Positions 25,684 through 36,419 of a DNA stretch of 64,000 nt are shown here, one piece after another. The stretch comes from Psychroflexus curvus. Its GTDB lineage: Bacteria > Bacteroidota > Bacteroidia > Flavobacteriales > Flavobacteriaceae. The notes under the pieces are model-generated. The model worked only from the letters and a program-made list of their open reading frames with translations. It ran no database searches and was not told the DNA's origin. The position numbers and the translations under genes are program-made. Numbering within the stretch: position 1 is the first letter of the stretch; each line of letters starts with the position of its first letter. The stretch covers positions 1-64,000 of the forward strand of contig NZ_JAIQZF010000009.1 in assembly GCF_020164585.1 (NCBI RefSeq), written 5' to 3'.

Positions 25684-27891
25684 CTATTCAGCTAATGCTT
25701 TTAAAAAGGCTCTCACTTCCTCAACTGTTTTGACATAATACCTTGCTTTGGTTTTCTGAACCCCTATTTTTACGGTTTCAGAGCGCTCCGGCAGTTCTTC
25801 AAACATAAATTCATCGGTCCAGTCATCGCCAAAGGCAAACACATGCTCTGATGGAAATTGATTGAGAAGGCTGGAACAGGCTCTGCCTTTGTTCACTTTA
25901 CTGCTTTTGATTTCGATGACTTTATTGCCTTCCAGCAAGGTAAGGTCTGTGTTGGATATAAAACTTGTCAGTACCGTTTTAATTTCAACCAGTCTTTTTT
26001 CTGCTAATTCGATATCGGTATTTCTATAATGCCAGGCCAGAGAGTATTTCTTTTTTTCCACCAAAGTTCCCGGTGTTCTGTCGACGAAGGTTTCCAAAAC
26101 AGGAAGAATATCATCCATCCAGTCTGTTTTTAAACGCTCGGTAGTTTTCCACTCCTCATTTTCTATTCTCATGGAAACTCCGTGATCCGAGACCAGAGTA
26201 TAGGGTGTATGTCCAAACCATTTGTTGAGGGTTTTCTTATCCCGACCGCTGATGAGGACCAGTTTTAAGTGCTCGATGACATGTAAATTTTCTAAAATTG
26301 AAAATAGTTCTTTGTCTGGCTTTGCATCCTGAGGATTGTTTGTAAAATTGACCAAAGTCCCGTCGTAGTCCAGAAACATTATTTTTTTCTCATCGGATCT
26401 GAGTTTTTCAATAAAAAGGGCTTTGACGTTTTTGTCAACTTTTTCAGCTTCAATGACATTATAAACCTTGTGCACCTGGTCGAGGGAATTCATAAATTCG
26501 TTGGCCCATTTTTTTACACTATATCGGGACACCCGATTTTGCAGGGCCTGCATTCTTTGTTTTTGTTCGGCTTTAGGCATTTCTAAAGCCTGCTTGATAC
26601 TGTCTGCAATTTCTTCAAAATTGAAGGGGTTGATGAGTAAAGCTTCGTTCATTTCTATGGAAGCCCCCGCCATTTCACTTAAAACCAGGACTCCGTCTTT
26701 TCGAGTTCTGGTGGCTACATATTCTTTAGCTACCAGATTCATTCCATCCCTTACCGGGGTGATCAGGGCCACATCGGAAGAGGTGTAGAGGTCAATTAAA
26801 TTTTCGAAGGGTAAAGCTCTGTAAAAATACCAGATGGGCGTCCAGCTTACTGTGGAATATTCGCCATTGATTCTGCCGACAAGCTCGTCGGTTTCCTGTT
26901 TCAGCCTCTGGTATTGAGGGACCTGAGATCGGGAGGGAACCGCTAGCATGATCAGTCGGATTTTCTCCTGGAACTGTGGGTATTTTCTCAAGAAATATTC
27001 AAAGGCTTTAATACGGTTGGGGATGCCTTTGGTATAATCCATTCGGTCGATAGAAAGTATCATTTTTATACCTTCTTCATTCTGTAAATGCTGGTCCAGT
27101 CGCTTTTGAATTTCAGATTTTTCACTTTCAGCCATTTTATCGTGATCCAGGGCGGCATTTTCAAACTTCTCATAATCGATTCCCATCGGGAAAGAATCCA
27201 CTTTTATAATCCGATTCTGGTAGGTGATTTTATTAAAGCTGACATCCAGGCTTAAAATTCGTTTGACCGAACTTAAAAAATGCCTTTCATAGTCATAGGT
27301 ATGAAAACCGATGAGATCTGCACCAAGCATGCCTTCCAGCAATTCTTTACGCTTAGGAAAGGTTCTGAAAATCTCATAAGAAGGAAAAGGAATGTGGTTA
27401 AAAAATCCTATGGAAATATCTGGTCGTTTAGCTTTTACCATGCCGGGAACCAGTAGTAACTGATAATCCTGTATCCAGATGTTATCGCCTTCCTCCACCT
27501 GCTCCAAAACTTTGTCAGCAAACTTTTGGTTCACGCTTTTATAGACTTCCCAGGATTCCGGATTGTATTCTGTGTATTCTATAAAATAATGGAATAAAGG
27601 CCAAAGCGTGCGGTTGCTAAATCCATAATAATAATGATCCAAATCTCTTTGGGTAAGGTTTACTGAAACACATTGCGCTTTGGTAACCGCTTTTGAGATT
27701 TTGGTTTCCAGCTCAGGGGTCAATTCTTCCTCGGTAATACCACTCCAGCCTACCCAAAGGCCATTGCCTTCTTTGTGAACAGACTTAAGTCCGGTTGCAA
27801 GTCCTCCCACACTCGGGGTGACTTCTATCTGATCGTTTTCAATACGCACTTGAAGCGGTAATCTGTTGGAAACAATTATTGTTTTATTCAT
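25684..27891 (-). CDS. otsA: Bifunctional trehalose-6-phosphate synthase/phosphatase
   Basis: 735 aa fusion. Residues about 1-460 are a GT20 glycosyltransferase (VSNRLPLQVRIENDQ, VGGLATGLK, HIPFPSYEIFR, DRMDYTKGIPNRIKAFE) that joins UDP- or GDP-glucose to glucose-6-phosphate. Residues about 495-735 are a HAD phosphatase (MFLDYDGTLVNFTNNP with the nucleophile Asp; FGDDWTDEFMFEEL). Together they make trehalose, a compatible solute. It is divergent from the GH15 gene, sharing an 80-bp intergenic region. Confidence 0.94.
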   Translation of the reverse strand: MNKTIIVSNRLPLQVRIENDQIEVTPSVGGLATGLKSVHKEGNGLWVGWSGITEEELTPELETKISKAVTKAQCVSVNLTQRDLDHYYYGFSNRTLWPLFHYFIEYTEYNPESWEVYKSVNQKFADKVLEQVEEGDNIWIQDYQLLLVPGMVKAKRPDISIGFFNHIPFPSYEIFRTFPKRKELLEGMLGADLIGFHTYDYERHFLSSVKRILSLDVSFNKITYQNRIIKVDSFPMGIDYEKFENAALDHDKMAESEKSEIQKRLDQHLQNEEGIKMILSIDRMDYTKGIPNRIKAFEYFLRKYPQFQEKIRLIMLAVPSRSQVPQYQRLKQETDELVGRINGEYSTVSWTPIWYFYRALPFENLIDLYTSSDVALITPVRDGMNLVAKEYVATRTRKDGVLVLSEMAGASIEMNEALLINPFNFEEIADSIKQALEMPKAEQKQRMQALQNRVSRYSVKKWANEFMNSLDQVHKVYNVIEAEKVDKNVKALFIEKLRSDEKKIMFLDYDGTLVNFTNNPQDAKPDKELFSILENLHVIEHLKLVLISGRDKKTLNKWFGHTPYTLVSDHGVSMRIENEEWKTTERLKTDWMDDILPVLETFVDRTPGTLVEKKKYSLAWHYRNTDIELAEKRLVEIKTVLTSFISNTDLTLLEGNKVIEIKSSKVNKGRACSSLLNQFPSEHVFAFGDDWTDEFMFEELPERSETVKIGVQKTKARYYVKTVEEVRAFLKALAE

Positions 27892-27971
27892 AAGAAAGCT
27901 TTGTTTTACTCAGAATATTTCCTTTTATTTAATCAAAAATATGATTTAAATCTTCCAAATACTCGAAATTG

Positions 27972-29741
27972 ATGAATAATCTGAATTATGGTATCATAGG
28001 TAATTGTAGAACTGCAGCTTTAATTTCGGACAAGGGGTCGTTGGATTGGTGCTGTTTGCCGGAGTTTGACTCTGCTTCTGTTTTTGCCAAATTACTGGAC
28101 GATAAAAAAGGGGGGCAGTTCGGTTTTAAGGTGGATGAGGCTTATACAGTTAGTCAAACTTATGTTGAAAACACCTGTATTTTAAAAACTGAATTCAGGT
28201 CTGAAAAAGCGAGTTTTGAAGTTCATGACTTTCTTCCCCGGTATCCCAAAAAGGACAAATCTTACCATGCTCCCCCCGAAGTCATCAGGTATCTAAAAGT
28301 GACCAAAGGGACTCCAAAGCTAAGTGTTGACTACAGCCCCAAACTTGAATATGCCTTAGGGAATACCGAAATTTACATAAAAGATAACTTTATCGTTGCG
28401 CTCACCGAAGCCGATAAATTCGACACTTTATTTTTATACACCTCACTTTCAAAAGAAGCAGTGGTAAATTCCGAAGAGATAGAACTCACTCAGGATGCTT
28501 TTTTTCTGTTGTCCTATAATGAGAAAATTGATTTGCCGAGCATGGACTCTGTGAACCTGGATTATAAAAAGACACTGGCTTACTGGATCAACTGGACCGA
28601 TAACACCCCTGAGTTTCGGAGTTATAATGCTATGATTTTGAGGAGTGCGATGACCTTGAAATTGCTGAGCTATGAAAAGACCGGGGCCATTCTGGCTGCA
28701 GCAACCACTTCCCTGCCGGAAACCATTGGTGAAGTGAGGAACTGGGATTATAGGTTTTGCTGGATTCGCGATGCGTCTATGGTCGTAAGAGTGGTTTCAC
28801 AACTGGGCCATACGAGAATGACCAAGCGTTATCTTCAATTTATCATTGATCTGATTCCCGATAAAAATGAGAAACTCCAAATCATGTACGGCATCAACAA
28901 AGAGAAGGAACTCACCGAGAAAATACTGACTCATCTTTCCGGTTATATGGATTCTAAACCCGTGAGAGTTGGGAATGCTGCCTACGCTCAAAAACAAAAC
29001 GATATTTACGGAATCCTGGTAGATGTGATTTATCAGGAACTGGTGAAGTTTAAATCGGATACCGATAACAAAGAAGAATTATGGACGATTACCAAAGGCA
29101 TTGCCTGGGTGGTTGGCAAGCACTGGCAGGAAGCAGACAAGGGAATTTGGGAATTCAGGACCGAAGATCGTCACTTTACTTTTTCCAAAGTCTTGTGCTG
29201 GGTGGCGATTGACAGGGCAATAAAAATTTCGGAATTGTTTGAAAAAACCTCTAAACTGGAACGCTGGAAAACTTTAGAACAGGCCATCAAAACTGATATT
29301 TTGGAAAATGCATGGAACGAAGACGTGCAGGCCTTTACACAATCCTATGGTTCTAAAGACCTGGATGCCTCGGTGTTACTGATGGAATCCTACGGGTTTA
29401 TCGATGCTAAAGACCCGAAGTTTGTAAGTACAGTAAAGGCTATCGGAAGGGATCTTACCAATGACGGGCTTCTCTACAGGTATAAAAACAAAGATGATTT
29501 TGGCTTGCCAAGCTCATCCTTCACCATTTGTACGTTCTGGTACATCAATAGTTTGATAAAAATTGGTGAAGCAAAAGAAGCAAAACAACAATTTGAAAGG
29601 TTAATTGGTTATTCAAATCATTTGGGTCTTATGAGTGAAGATATCGATTTTGAAACCAAGCGTTTACTGGGGAATTTCCCACAGGCTTATTCGCATCTGG
29701 CTTTAATTGAAACGGCAATTAACCTGTCTGAAGCAGAATAA
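27972..29741 (+). CDS. GH15-family glycoside hydrolase (glucoamylase/trehalase type)
   Basis: 589 aa from the ATG at 27972. NYGIIGNCRTAALISDKGSLDWCCLPEFDS is the standard N-terminal beta-sandwich of bacterial GH15 proteins; RNWDYRFCWIRDASMVVR and GIWEFRTEDRHFTFSKVLCWVAIDRA match the (alpha/alpha)6 barrel, including the region of the catalytic Glu. No signal peptide, so cytoplasmic. Some members are trehalases; the divergent trehalose synthase gene makes trehalose turnover the likely role, but this is context-based inference. Confidence 0.9.
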   Translation: MNNLNYGIIGNCRTAALISDKGSLDWCCLPEFDSASVFAKLLDDKKGGQFGFKVDEAYTVSQTYVENTCILKTEFRSEKASFEVHDFLPRYPKKDKSYHAPPEVIRYLKVTKGTPKLSVDYSPKLEYALGNTEIYIKDNFIVALTEADKFDTLFLYTSLSKEAVVNSEEIELTQDAFFLLSYNEKIDLPSMDSVNLDYKKTLAYWINWTDNTPEFRSYNAMILRSAMTLKLLSYEKTGAILAAATTSLPETIGEVRNWDYRFCWIRDASMVVRVVSQLGHTRMTKRYLQFIIDLIPDKNEKLQIMYGINKEKELTEKILTHLSGYMDSKPVRVGNAAYAQKQNDIYGILVDVIYQELVKFKSDTDNKEELWTITKGIAWVVGKHWQEADKGIWEFRTEDRHFTFSKVLCWVAIDRAIKISELFEKTSKLERWKTLEQAIKTDILENAWNEDVQAFTQSYGSKDLDASVLLMESYGFIDAKDPKFVSTVKAIGRDLTNDGLLYRYKNKDDFGLPSSSFTICTFWYINSLIKIGEAKEAKQQFERLIGYSNHLGLMSEDIDFETKRLLGNFPQAYSHLALIETAINLSEAE

Positions 29742-29756
29742 ATACGTTTAAATACG

Positions 29757-31172
29757 TTAGTTGATGATGAGTTTTCTGGTGAATGAATTATTGATTCTAA
29801 GCATATATAAACCTGCTTTAAAGGACTCGACATTAATTTGAATGTTATTCTTTGCTTTGAATCTTTTAGAATACACTTTTTGACCCAAAAGCGTGTACAA
29901 TTCAATGCTTTGTATGGGTTGAGACGCATTTTTAATCTGAACATAAGAGCTTGCCGGATTCGGAAAAATGGAGAAATTTTCCTGAGTAAAATCAGAAGCG
30001 CCTAAAGCGCCGGATTTTCTAATCAGAAAAAAACCGCGTTCGATATCACTTACGACGATATTCCCGCTTTCAAAAAAAGGATAATTGCTCCAGGAACCAT
30101 TAAAGTTATCAGTATTATTTTCAGGATAAGTGTCAAAAAAACCAATTTCTGAAATGGATTGGGCAGCCACATTTGTCGCATCCAAAACCCTAATTCCGGC
30201 CGTATAATTGGACAAGTAAAACCTGTTGTTATGGAGATAGCCATTGTGATCTATTGCAGAAGTTGGGCCAAAATATTCCTGGTGCTGAATAGGATTGTCC
30301 AGGTCTTGTAAATCAAAAATAAGCGTCCTGCTATTTAATCCGAAAGTGCGTTCATCAAGCTCATCACCAAAGAATAGATACTTTTGATCATCAGTTAACC
30401 AGCCTTGATGTGAATAGCCTATATTACTATAAGTAATCGTCGAAATCAAATCTGGACTGCCAGGATTGGTGACATTTACAATGACAACTTCCTCTTCATT
30501 AAAACCGATAAAAATTTCTTTTCCTGTATAATCAGTATCAGTGCCATCATAAGTAACTACTTGCGCGTCATGTGTATATGAGCTCCCCGCATATCCACCT
30601 GCTAAAACGGGATGAAGAGGATTGCTGATATCTACAATATGAGGACCGCCATCGTAGGTTTTGGTCCCCACAACGTAGGCATACGCCTTGTCTTCATTAA
30701 TGACGATATTATGCGCATCTCCAAATCCATCATAATGGGCATCACTGTTAAAAGTCACCGGTGCATTGGTGACACTGCGAAGTCTGGTGAGGTCAAAAAT
30801 TTGCATGCCATGACCTGAAGCCTCCGAAACGATAAAGGCATAATTAGTATACACTTTAATATCTCTCCAGGAGCTGGCTTGTGTATGTGTTGGGAGTTTG
30901 CCAAGATAGACAGGGTTTACAGGATCGGTTATATCTATAAAAGCAGTTCCATTTGTTAAGCCCATCAGCGCGTATTCTTTCCCGTCCTGAGGGTCTGTCC
31001 AGCCCCAGGAATCATTTCCTGCACTAGCAGAAAAGGTGCTTAAGCCAATATGTGACATCAGATCGTAATCCTGACAAGGATAGATCCCTGCATAACCATT
31101 TTCGCATGGCGTCTGTGTAAATGCTATTAGACTCATTAAAAGGGTTAATGTGCTGAGGTATAGTTTTTTCAA
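29757..31172 (-). CDS. Choice-of-anchor B family protein with T9SS sorting domain
   Basis: 471 aa. Signal peptide at 1-19; repeated LVIVP-like beta-propeller strands of the choice-of-anchor B family (AFIDITDPVNPVYLGKLPT, HIVDISNPLHPVLAGGY, VIVNVTNPGSPDLIST). The C-terminal 75 residues form a type A T9SS sorting domain (FSIFPNPASSYVQIKN ... LYMLRINNSFTRKLIIN). It should be exported and attached to or released from the cell surface. Function unknown. Convergent with the GH15 gene, 15 bp apart. Confidence 0.88.
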   Translation of the reverse strand: MKKLYLSTLTLLMSLIAFTQTPCENGYAGIYPCQDYDLMSHIGLSTFSASAGNDSWGWTDPQDGKEYALMGLTNGTAFIDITDPVNPVYLGKLPTHTQASSWRDIKVYTNYAFIVSEASGHGMQIFDLTRLRSVTNAPVTFNSDAHYDGFGDAHNIVINEDKAYAYVVGTKTYDGGPHIVDISNPLHPVLAGGYAGSSYTHDAQVVTYDGTDTDYTGKEIFIGFNEEEVVIVNVTNPGSPDLISTITYSNIGYSHQGWLTDDQKYLFFGDELDERTFGLNSRTLIFDLQDLDNPIQHQEYFGPTSAIDHNGYLHNNRFYLSNYTAGIRVLDATNVAAQSISEIGFFDTYPENNTDNFNGSWSNYPFFESGNIVVSDIERGFFLIRKSGALGASDFTQENFSIFPNPASSYVQIKNASQPIQSIELYTLLGQKVYSKRFKAKNNIQINVESFKAGLYMLRINNSFTRKLIIN

Positions 31173-31400
31173 AATCAGTATTTAACTCAAATATAGAGAA
31201 AAAATGCACTGGACTACTTCTTTTGTGAACAGTCTTGAGATATGAATCAGCTTTGATCCTTTGATAGCTTTGGCTTCTGTGATTCATAATTGAGATGATG
31301 TGTTAACTATAAATTTAAAAGATTTATTTCTATTAAATTTATAATCTCATGAAAGCTGTAGTCTTAGGATATGCTTTACAACTTTACAAATCCTTTTGAG

Positions 31401-31408
31401 TAACTTTG
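31401..31408 (+). promoter_or_regulatory. -7 box before thiL
   Basis: TAACTTTG fits TAnnTTTG, 19 bp before the start codon. No TPP riboswitch was recognised in the leader, and none would fit in that distance. Confidence 0.4.
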
Positions 31409-31427
31409 CTTTCAAAATAAAAATGAC

Positions 31428-32477
31428 ATGTTTCAAAATACGAAAGACAGTAAGACTAAATTATCAGAGCTTGGAGAATTTGGTTTAATAGATCATCTTA
31501 CTCAGTTTTTTAAGGTGAAACATACTTCAACCATAAAAAGTATCGGTGACGATGCAGCTGTGCTCAAGCATGATAAACATACAGTTGTCACCACAGATCT
31601 TTTGGTAGAAGGAGTTCATTTTGATTTGGCTTATATGCCCTTAAAACATTTAGGTTACAAAGCGGTCATGGTCAATTTATCCGATGTATATGCCATGAAT
31701 GCTCAGGCAGAACAAATCACAGTTTCTATAGCTTGTTCCAATAGATTTACGGTAGAAGCTTTAGAAGAGCTTTACAGCGGGATAACGACTGCAGCCGAAC
31801 TTTATAATGTAGATGTAGTAGGAGGTGATACCACCTCAGCCATAAAAGGTTTAACCATAAGTATCACAGCAATTGGTCAGGCTCAAGCAGAAGATATCAC
31901 CTACAGAAGCGGAGCAAAACCAAATGATTTGCTGGTAGTCTCGGGTGATTTGGGCGGTGCATTTTTAGGGTTGAAAGTTCTACAAAGAGAAAATGAAGTC
32001 TTTAAAGTAAACCCTAATGCTCAGCCCGATCTAGAAAAATATACTTATATTGTAGAGCGCCAATTGAAGCCGGAAGCCAGAAAGGATATCGTAGAATTAC
32101 TGAAGGCTTTGGAAGTGAAGCCTACGTCTATGATAGATATAAGTGATGGTTTGTCCTCGGAAGTGATGCATTTATGCAAACATTCTAAAGTAGGAGCTAA
32201 TTTATTTGAAGATAAATTGCCGTTGGATCCGATGAGCATTTCTACTTGCGAAGAATTTGAATTGGATTCTACAACCGTTGTGCTCAATGGTGGTGAAGAT
32301 TATGAGTTGTTGTTTACCATAGATCAATCTGACTTTGATAAGATTAAAGCAAATCCAAATTTGACTGTGATAGGACATATGGCAGAACAAAGCGAAGGCA
32401 TTCATCTTATTTCCAGGATGAACACAAAAATTCCAATTAAAGCAAGAGGCTGGAATGGAATGGAAGATGAAGACTAA
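31428..32477 (+). CDS. thiL: Thiamine-monophosphate kinase
   Basis: 349 aa. ThiL motifs: IGDDAAVLKHDKHTVVTTDLL, MVNLSDVYAMNAQAEQITVS, VGGDTTSAIKGLTISI, GGEDYELLFTI. The enzyme phosphorylates thiamine monophosphate to the pyrophosphate cofactor. Usual length for the family. A small DUF2007 gene follows 10 bp later. No other thiamine gene is in the window. Confidence 0.93.
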   Translation: MFQNTKDSKTKLSELGEFGLIDHLTQFFKVKHTSTIKSIGDDAAVLKHDKHTVVTTDLLVEGVHFDLAYMPLKHLGYKAVMVNLSDVYAMNAQAEQITVSIACSNRFTVEALEELYSGITTAAELYNVDVVGGDTTSAIKGLTISITAIGQAQAEDITYRSGAKPNDLLVVSGDLGGAFLGLKVLQRENEVFKVNPNAQPDLEKYTYIVERQLKPEARKDIVELLKALEVKPTSMIDISDGLSSEVMHLCKHSKVGANLFEDKLPLDPMSISTCEEFELDSTTVVLNGGEDYELLFTIDQSDFDKIKANPNLTVIGHMAEQSEGIHLISRMNTKIPIKARGWNGMEDED

Positions 32478-32487
32478 AAAATAAAAA

Positions 32488-32694
32488 GTGATGGATAAAA
32501 GAGTATTTTACACAAAATCAAAAGTTGAACTGATGGGGGTTAAAAACCTGTTGGAGTCTCAGGGTATTAAATGCTATGAAGTCGATAAAGTTGATTCTTC
32601 TTATGCTGGGGTTTTTGGAAACTATGAACTTATGGTAGATGAAAGCGATGAAGAAAAGGCTAAAGAAATCATCGATCAATTTGAGTCGAAATAA
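32488..32694 (+). CDS. DUF2007-family small protein
   Basis: 68 aa. VFYTKSKVELMGVKNLLESQGIKCYEVDK followed by YELMVDESDEEKAKEIIDQF is the DUF2007 ferredoxin-like fold, often suggested to be a signal-transducing domain. Cytoplasmic, probably co-transcribed with thiL. Function unknown. Confidence 0.85.
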   Translation: MMDKRVFYTKSKVELMGVKNLLESQGIKCYEVDKVDSSYAGVFGNYELMVDESDEEKAKEIIDQFESK

Positions 32695-32777
32695 AACTTA
32701 AAGTGTAGCATTTGGTTAATTTTTTTTGAAAATCAAACCCATAGCAGGAATAATAATTAAATTTAAAAAAAATAATT

Positions 32778-33188
32778 ATGAAAAGACACGCCACAGCAGT
32801 TTGGAAAGGAAGTATAAAAGAGGGAAGCGGATCAATTTCTTCGCAAAGCGGAGTTTTAGATAAAACTCAGTATTCATTCAAGTCTCGTTTTGAAGAGGGG
32901 AAAGGTACAAATCCAGAGGAATTGGTTGCAGCTGCTCATGCAGGTTGTTTTGCTATGCAGTTATCCGCTTTTTTAACCGAAGAAGATTTTGAGGTAGGAA
33001 GTTTAGAAACTAAAGGTGAAGTCACTTTAAAAGATGGAAACATCACCAATTCCCACCTTATTCTTAAAGCTAAAATAGAGAACATCGAAAAAGATAAATT
33101 TGACGAATTGGTCGAAAAGGCTGAGAAGAATTGTCCGATTTCAAAACTTTTAGATACAAAGATTTCAGTTGAGGCTACACTGATTTAG
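32778..33188 (+). CDS. OsmC/Ohr-family peroxiredoxin-like protein
   Basis: 136 aa. The two redox cysteines of the family are present: AAHAGCFAMQLSAFL and ENCPISKLLD-like (KNCPISKLLDTKI). Beginning KRHATAVWKGSIKEG fits OsmC. It would reduce organic hydroperoxides using thiols. Its own promoter region lies in the 83-bp gap after DUF2007; a 26-bp palindromic terminator follows. Confidence 0.9.
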   Translation: MKRHATAVWKGSIKEGSGSISSQSGVLDKTQYSFKSRFEEGKGTNPEELVAAAHAGCFAMQLSAFLTEEDFEVGSLETKGEVTLKDGNITNSHLILKAKIENIEKDKFDELVEKAEKNCPISKLLDTKISVEATLI

Positions 33189-33210
33189 ATCGTAGTCCTA
33201 AATATATAAC

Positions 33211-33243
33211 TATGCTGTTGAATATTCAACAGCATATCTTTTT
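33211..33243 (+). terminator. Palindromic terminator after the OsmC gene
   Basis: Perfect 26-bp palindrome from 33211 to 33236, TATGCTGTTGAAT mirrored, followed by a T-rich stretch. Confidence 0.75.
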
Positions 33244-33317
33244 AGAAAATATCACAAAGAATTTTTACTTCGAACCACCTAAGTACTCAAAGAAGTATTC
33301 TCTTAGTAAAATATCAA

Positions 33318-33325
33318 TATATTTG
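33318..33325 (+). promoter_or_regulatory. -7 box of the mrp operon
   Basis: TATATTTG matches TAnnTTTG and sits 18 bp before the mrpA ATG. A -33 TTG at the standard distance was not seen. Confidence 0.4.
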
Positions 33326-33343
33326 TAAAAAATAAATTAAGGC

Positions 33344-35650
33344 ATGCTTGGAGCAGTACTTTTAGGGTTTTTATTTTCTTTATTTCTGGTATTTGCAGGC
33401 TCTTATTTTAGGGGCAAGTTAGCTGTTCTGTCATCACTTATACCTTTAAGCCTTTTTGTTTATTTTCTAACTTTCATTCCCGAAATTTCAAGCGGTGAGG
33501 TAATTTATGAGAGCTACGAATGGATTCCAAGCTTTGGCGTCAATCTGAGTTTTACTTTAGATGGTTTGGCCTTGCTTTTCGCATTGATGATAACCGGGGT
33601 AGGATCTCTGGTTTTTTTATATACTTCTGCATACTTAAAAGACCACAAATATCTGGATCGATTTTATGGCTATTTAAGTTTATTCATGGCAGCCATGCTT
33701 GGTTTGGTGCTTTCTGATAATTTGATGTCTTTGTTCATTTTCTGGGAGTTAACCAGTATTTCCTCTTTTTATCTAATCGGATTCAACAACGATAAAGCAG
33801 ATTCAAGAAAGTCTGCCCTTGTAGCTTTAGGAATTACAGGAATTGGAGGATTGTTGTTATTGGGTGGTGCTGTTTTGCTGGGAGATGTTGTAGGAACTTA
33901 TCGTATTTCTGAAATGCTCTCGATGAGAGATGCCATTACAGACAGTTCCAATTATCTGCTTATTTTACTCTTGATTTTTGGTGCTGCTTTTACAAAATCC
34001 GCACAATTTCCCTTTCATTTCTGGCTGCCTGGAGCAATGAAAGCTCCTACGCCCGTTTCTACCTATCTGCACTCTGCTACCATGGTAAAAGCTGGTGTTT
34101 ATTTGCTATTTAGGATGACCCCTGTATTGAATGGTGGCGATATTTGGCATACGGTTCTAATTGTGGTTGGTGCCATAACTATGATTTATTCTGCGGTTCA
34201 TATTATTTTCAGAACCGACTTAAAAGGTATTCTCGCCTATTCCACGATTTCAGCTTTAGGTATATTAGTGTTTTTAATAGGAATTGGTACTCAGGCAGCC
34301 CTTATTGCTGCAGCCGTGTTTATCGTCGTTCACGCACTATATAAAGCATCCTTGTTTTTGATTACAGGGATCATCGATCACGAGACGGGAACACGAGATG
34401 TGACACAATTAGCTGGCTTACGTAAGGTTTTACTGCCAGTTGCCATCGCTGGATTTATAGCAGCATTAATTAGCGGAGGTGTGCCGCCAACTTTAGGTTT
34501 TGTAGGGAAAGACTTAATTTACGAGTCTACTTTACATTTTAAAAACAATGCTGTATTACTGACTATAATTGCCATTTCAACCAACGTTTTATTGTTTTAT
34601 GCGGGCTTTGTAGCGGGGGTAAAGCCATTTATGGGTAAGCTTCCAAAGAAATTTGAAAAGCTTCATTTGCCCAGTCCGTTGATGTGGGTTCCACCTTTGA
34701 TTATGACCATAGCAGGTCTGGTTTTTGGTTTATTTCCAAGTCTGATAGAAACGACATTTGCAAAACCAATTGCCATGACTCAGGCCATTGCGTTTGAAGA
34801 TTTTCATTTGAAACTTTGGCATGGGTTCAATACTATTTTAGGTTTAAGTGCTATAACATTAGTGCTGGGAGTGGTGTTGTATTTTACATTGAAACCCAGT
34901 CATGCTCTTGAAAATAAGATTGCGAAGCTTGATTTTATAGCTCCTGAAGTTCTGCTTCTGAAATTGTCTGAAGGCTTTGCTGTCTTTTCAAAATACTGGA
35001 CCAATTTCTTTCAAACAGGCTATCTAAGGCATTATATTTCTATTGTTGTTGCCTTTTTAATTCTACTTCTAGGCTATCTTATTTTCTCCGACTTCTCCCT
35101 TGAAACTGATTTTTCAACCTTAGCGGATTTAACGATTTACGAAATCTCTATTTTGTTAATGCTCCTGATGGGGGTTCTTTATACCGTTTTCACGAAATCC
35201 CGATTAGCCGCCGTTGCCGCTCTTGGCGTTGTTGGCTTATCCTTTAGTTTATTATTCCTGTTTTACAGTGCTCCAGATTTAGCGATGACCCAATTTTCTG
35301 TAGATACACTTACGGTCATCTTATTTGTATTGGTGCTTTATAAATTACCTAAATACCTCAACTTTTCTAATAAATGGCTTAGAATGAAACACGGTGTGTT
35401 ATCCGTCAGTTTTGGGGTGTTGATCACTTTGCTCATTTTAAGAGTTTTAAAAGAACCCAAGAATACTGAAATTTCAGAATTCTATGCTGAAAATGCTTAT
35501 AAACTCGCTCATGGAAAAAACGTGGTGAATGTCATTTTAGTTGACTTTAGAGGAATTGATACTATGATAGAAATTTCGGTATTGATTGTCGCTGCTTTAG
35601 GCGTTTTTGGATTATTAAAATTAAGATTGAAAACACGAGACAAAAAATAA
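33344..35650 (+). CDS. mrpA: Na+/H+ antiporter subunit A (MrpA)
   Basis: 768 aa, about 20 transmembrane helices. Residues about 60-420 match the NuoL-type proton channel ([54 protein letters not shown]). The C-terminal part (about 600-768) carries the MrpA-specific and MrpB-like region ([39 protein letters not shown]). Mrp complexes exchange several protons for Na+ and support pH and salt homeostasis. First gene of a seven-gene operon, all subunits present. Confidence 0.94.
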   Translation: MLGAVLLGFLFSLFLVFAGSYFRGKLAVLSSLIPLSLFVYFLTFIPEISSGEVIYESYEWIPSFGVNLSFTLDGLALLFALMITGVGSLVFLYTSAYLKDHKYLDRFYGYLSLFMAAMLGLVLSDNLMSLFIFWELTSISSFYLIGFNNDKADSRKSALVALGITGIGGLLLLGGAVLLGDVVGTYRISEMLSMRDAITDSSNYLLILLLIFGAAFTKSAQFPFHFWLPGAMKAPTPVSTYLHSATMVKAGVYLLFRMTPVLNGGDIWHTVLIVVGAITMIYSAVHIIFRTDLKGILAYSTISALGILVFLIGIGTQAALIAAAVFIVVHALYKASLFLITGIIDHETGTRDVTQLAGLRKVLLPVAIAGFIAALISGGVPPTLGFVGKDLIYESTLHFKNNAVLLTIIAISTNVLLFYAGFVAGVKPFMGKLPKKFEKLHLPSPLMWVPPLIMTIAGLVFGLFPSLIETTFAKPIAMTQAIAFEDFHLKLWHGFNTILGLSAITLVLGVVLYFTLKPSHALENKIAKLDFIAPEVLLLKLSEGFAVFSKYWTNFFQTGYLRHYISIVVAFLILLLGYLIFSDFSLETDFSTLADLTIYEISILLMLLMGVLYTVFTKSRLAAVAALGVVGLSFSLLFLFYSAPDLAMTQFSVDTLTVILFVLVLYKLPKYLNFSNKWLRMKHGVLSVSFGVLITLLILRVLKEPKNTEISEFYAENAYKLAHGKNVVNVILVDFRGIDTMIEISVLIVAALGVFGLLKLRLKTRDKK

Positions 35651-35651
35651 C

Positions 35652-36065
35652 ATGAGAACCATTATTTTAAAATCTGCTTCAAGTTACCTCCTGCCAGTAT
35701 TACTACTGTTTTCAGTATTTATATTATTGAGGGGGCATTATTTGCCTGGGGGGGGCTTTGTTGGAGGTCTTGTGGCAGCCATTGCCTTTGTGCTGGATGC
35801 CTTTTCAAATGGTCTGGATAAAACAAAAGGCATTTTGAAATTTCACCCCGGCTTTTTTATGCCTGTGGGTTTAATGATAGCGTTCTTAAGTGGAATATCT
35901 CCTATGCTATTGGCAGGTCTACCACTGATGACAGGGATATGGGCAGATAACCCAATACCCGTTATCGGTGCAATCGGTTCGCCCTTGTTTTTTGATATAG
36001 GTGTTTATCTTGTGGTTATAGGAGCATCCTTAACCATTATATTTACAATTTCAGAATCTGTATAA
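35652..36065 (+). CDS. mrpB: Na+/H+ antiporter subunit B (MrpB)
   Basis: 137 aa, four transmembrane helices. [20 protein letters not shown] is the MnhB signature (GGGF), and [20 protein letters not shown] follows. It begins 1 bp after mrpA, indicating tight translational coupling. Part of the Mrp A-B-C-D-E-F-G complex. Confidence 0.93.
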   Translation: MRTIILKSASSYLLPVLLLFSVFILLRGHYLPGGGFVGGLVAAIAFVLDAFSNGLDKTKGILKFHPGFFMPVGLMIAFLSGISPMLLAGLPLMTGIWADNPIPVIGAIGSPLFFDIGVYLVVIGASLTIIFTISESV

Positions 36066-36419
36066 ATGGAAATAATACTGGCAATTATTACTGGTGTTCT
36101 TTATGCTTCCGGCATATATATGATTTTGCGTCGGAGTATGGTGAAGCTTATTTTGGGCATTATCTTATTAGGAAATGGCGTTAATTTATTGATTTTTTTA
36201 CTAGGACGAATTACTAAAGGACAGCCACCAATTATAGACTCCACAGAAAAAGCTCTTGAAGGGATCTATGCAGATCCTATTCCTCAGGCTTTAATACTTA
36301 CGGCCATTGTCATTAGTTTTGGTTTACAGGCCTTTGCCATTATTCTCGTAAAACGAGCTTACAAAGTTTTAAAAACAGACGATTTAGATCAACTTAACAC
36401 CACAGACGAAGATTCATGA
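36066..36419 (+). CDS. mrpC: Na+/H+ antiporter subunit C (MrpC)
   Basis: 117 aa, three helices, NuoK-like: [19 protein letters not shown] and [21 protein letters not shown] are diagnostic. Starts directly after the mrpB stop and overlaps mrpD by 4 bp. Confidence 0.93.
   Translation: MEIILAIITGVLYASGIYMILRRSMVKLILGIILLGNGVNLLIFLLGRITKGQPPIIDSTEKALEGIYADPIPQALILTAIVISFGLQAFAIILVKRAYKVLKTDDLDQLNTTDEDS

Noticed and set aside
31173-31427. TPP riboswitch ahead of thiL
   Set aside because: The leader after the likely promoter is under 20 bp and no conserved thi-box sequence was found.
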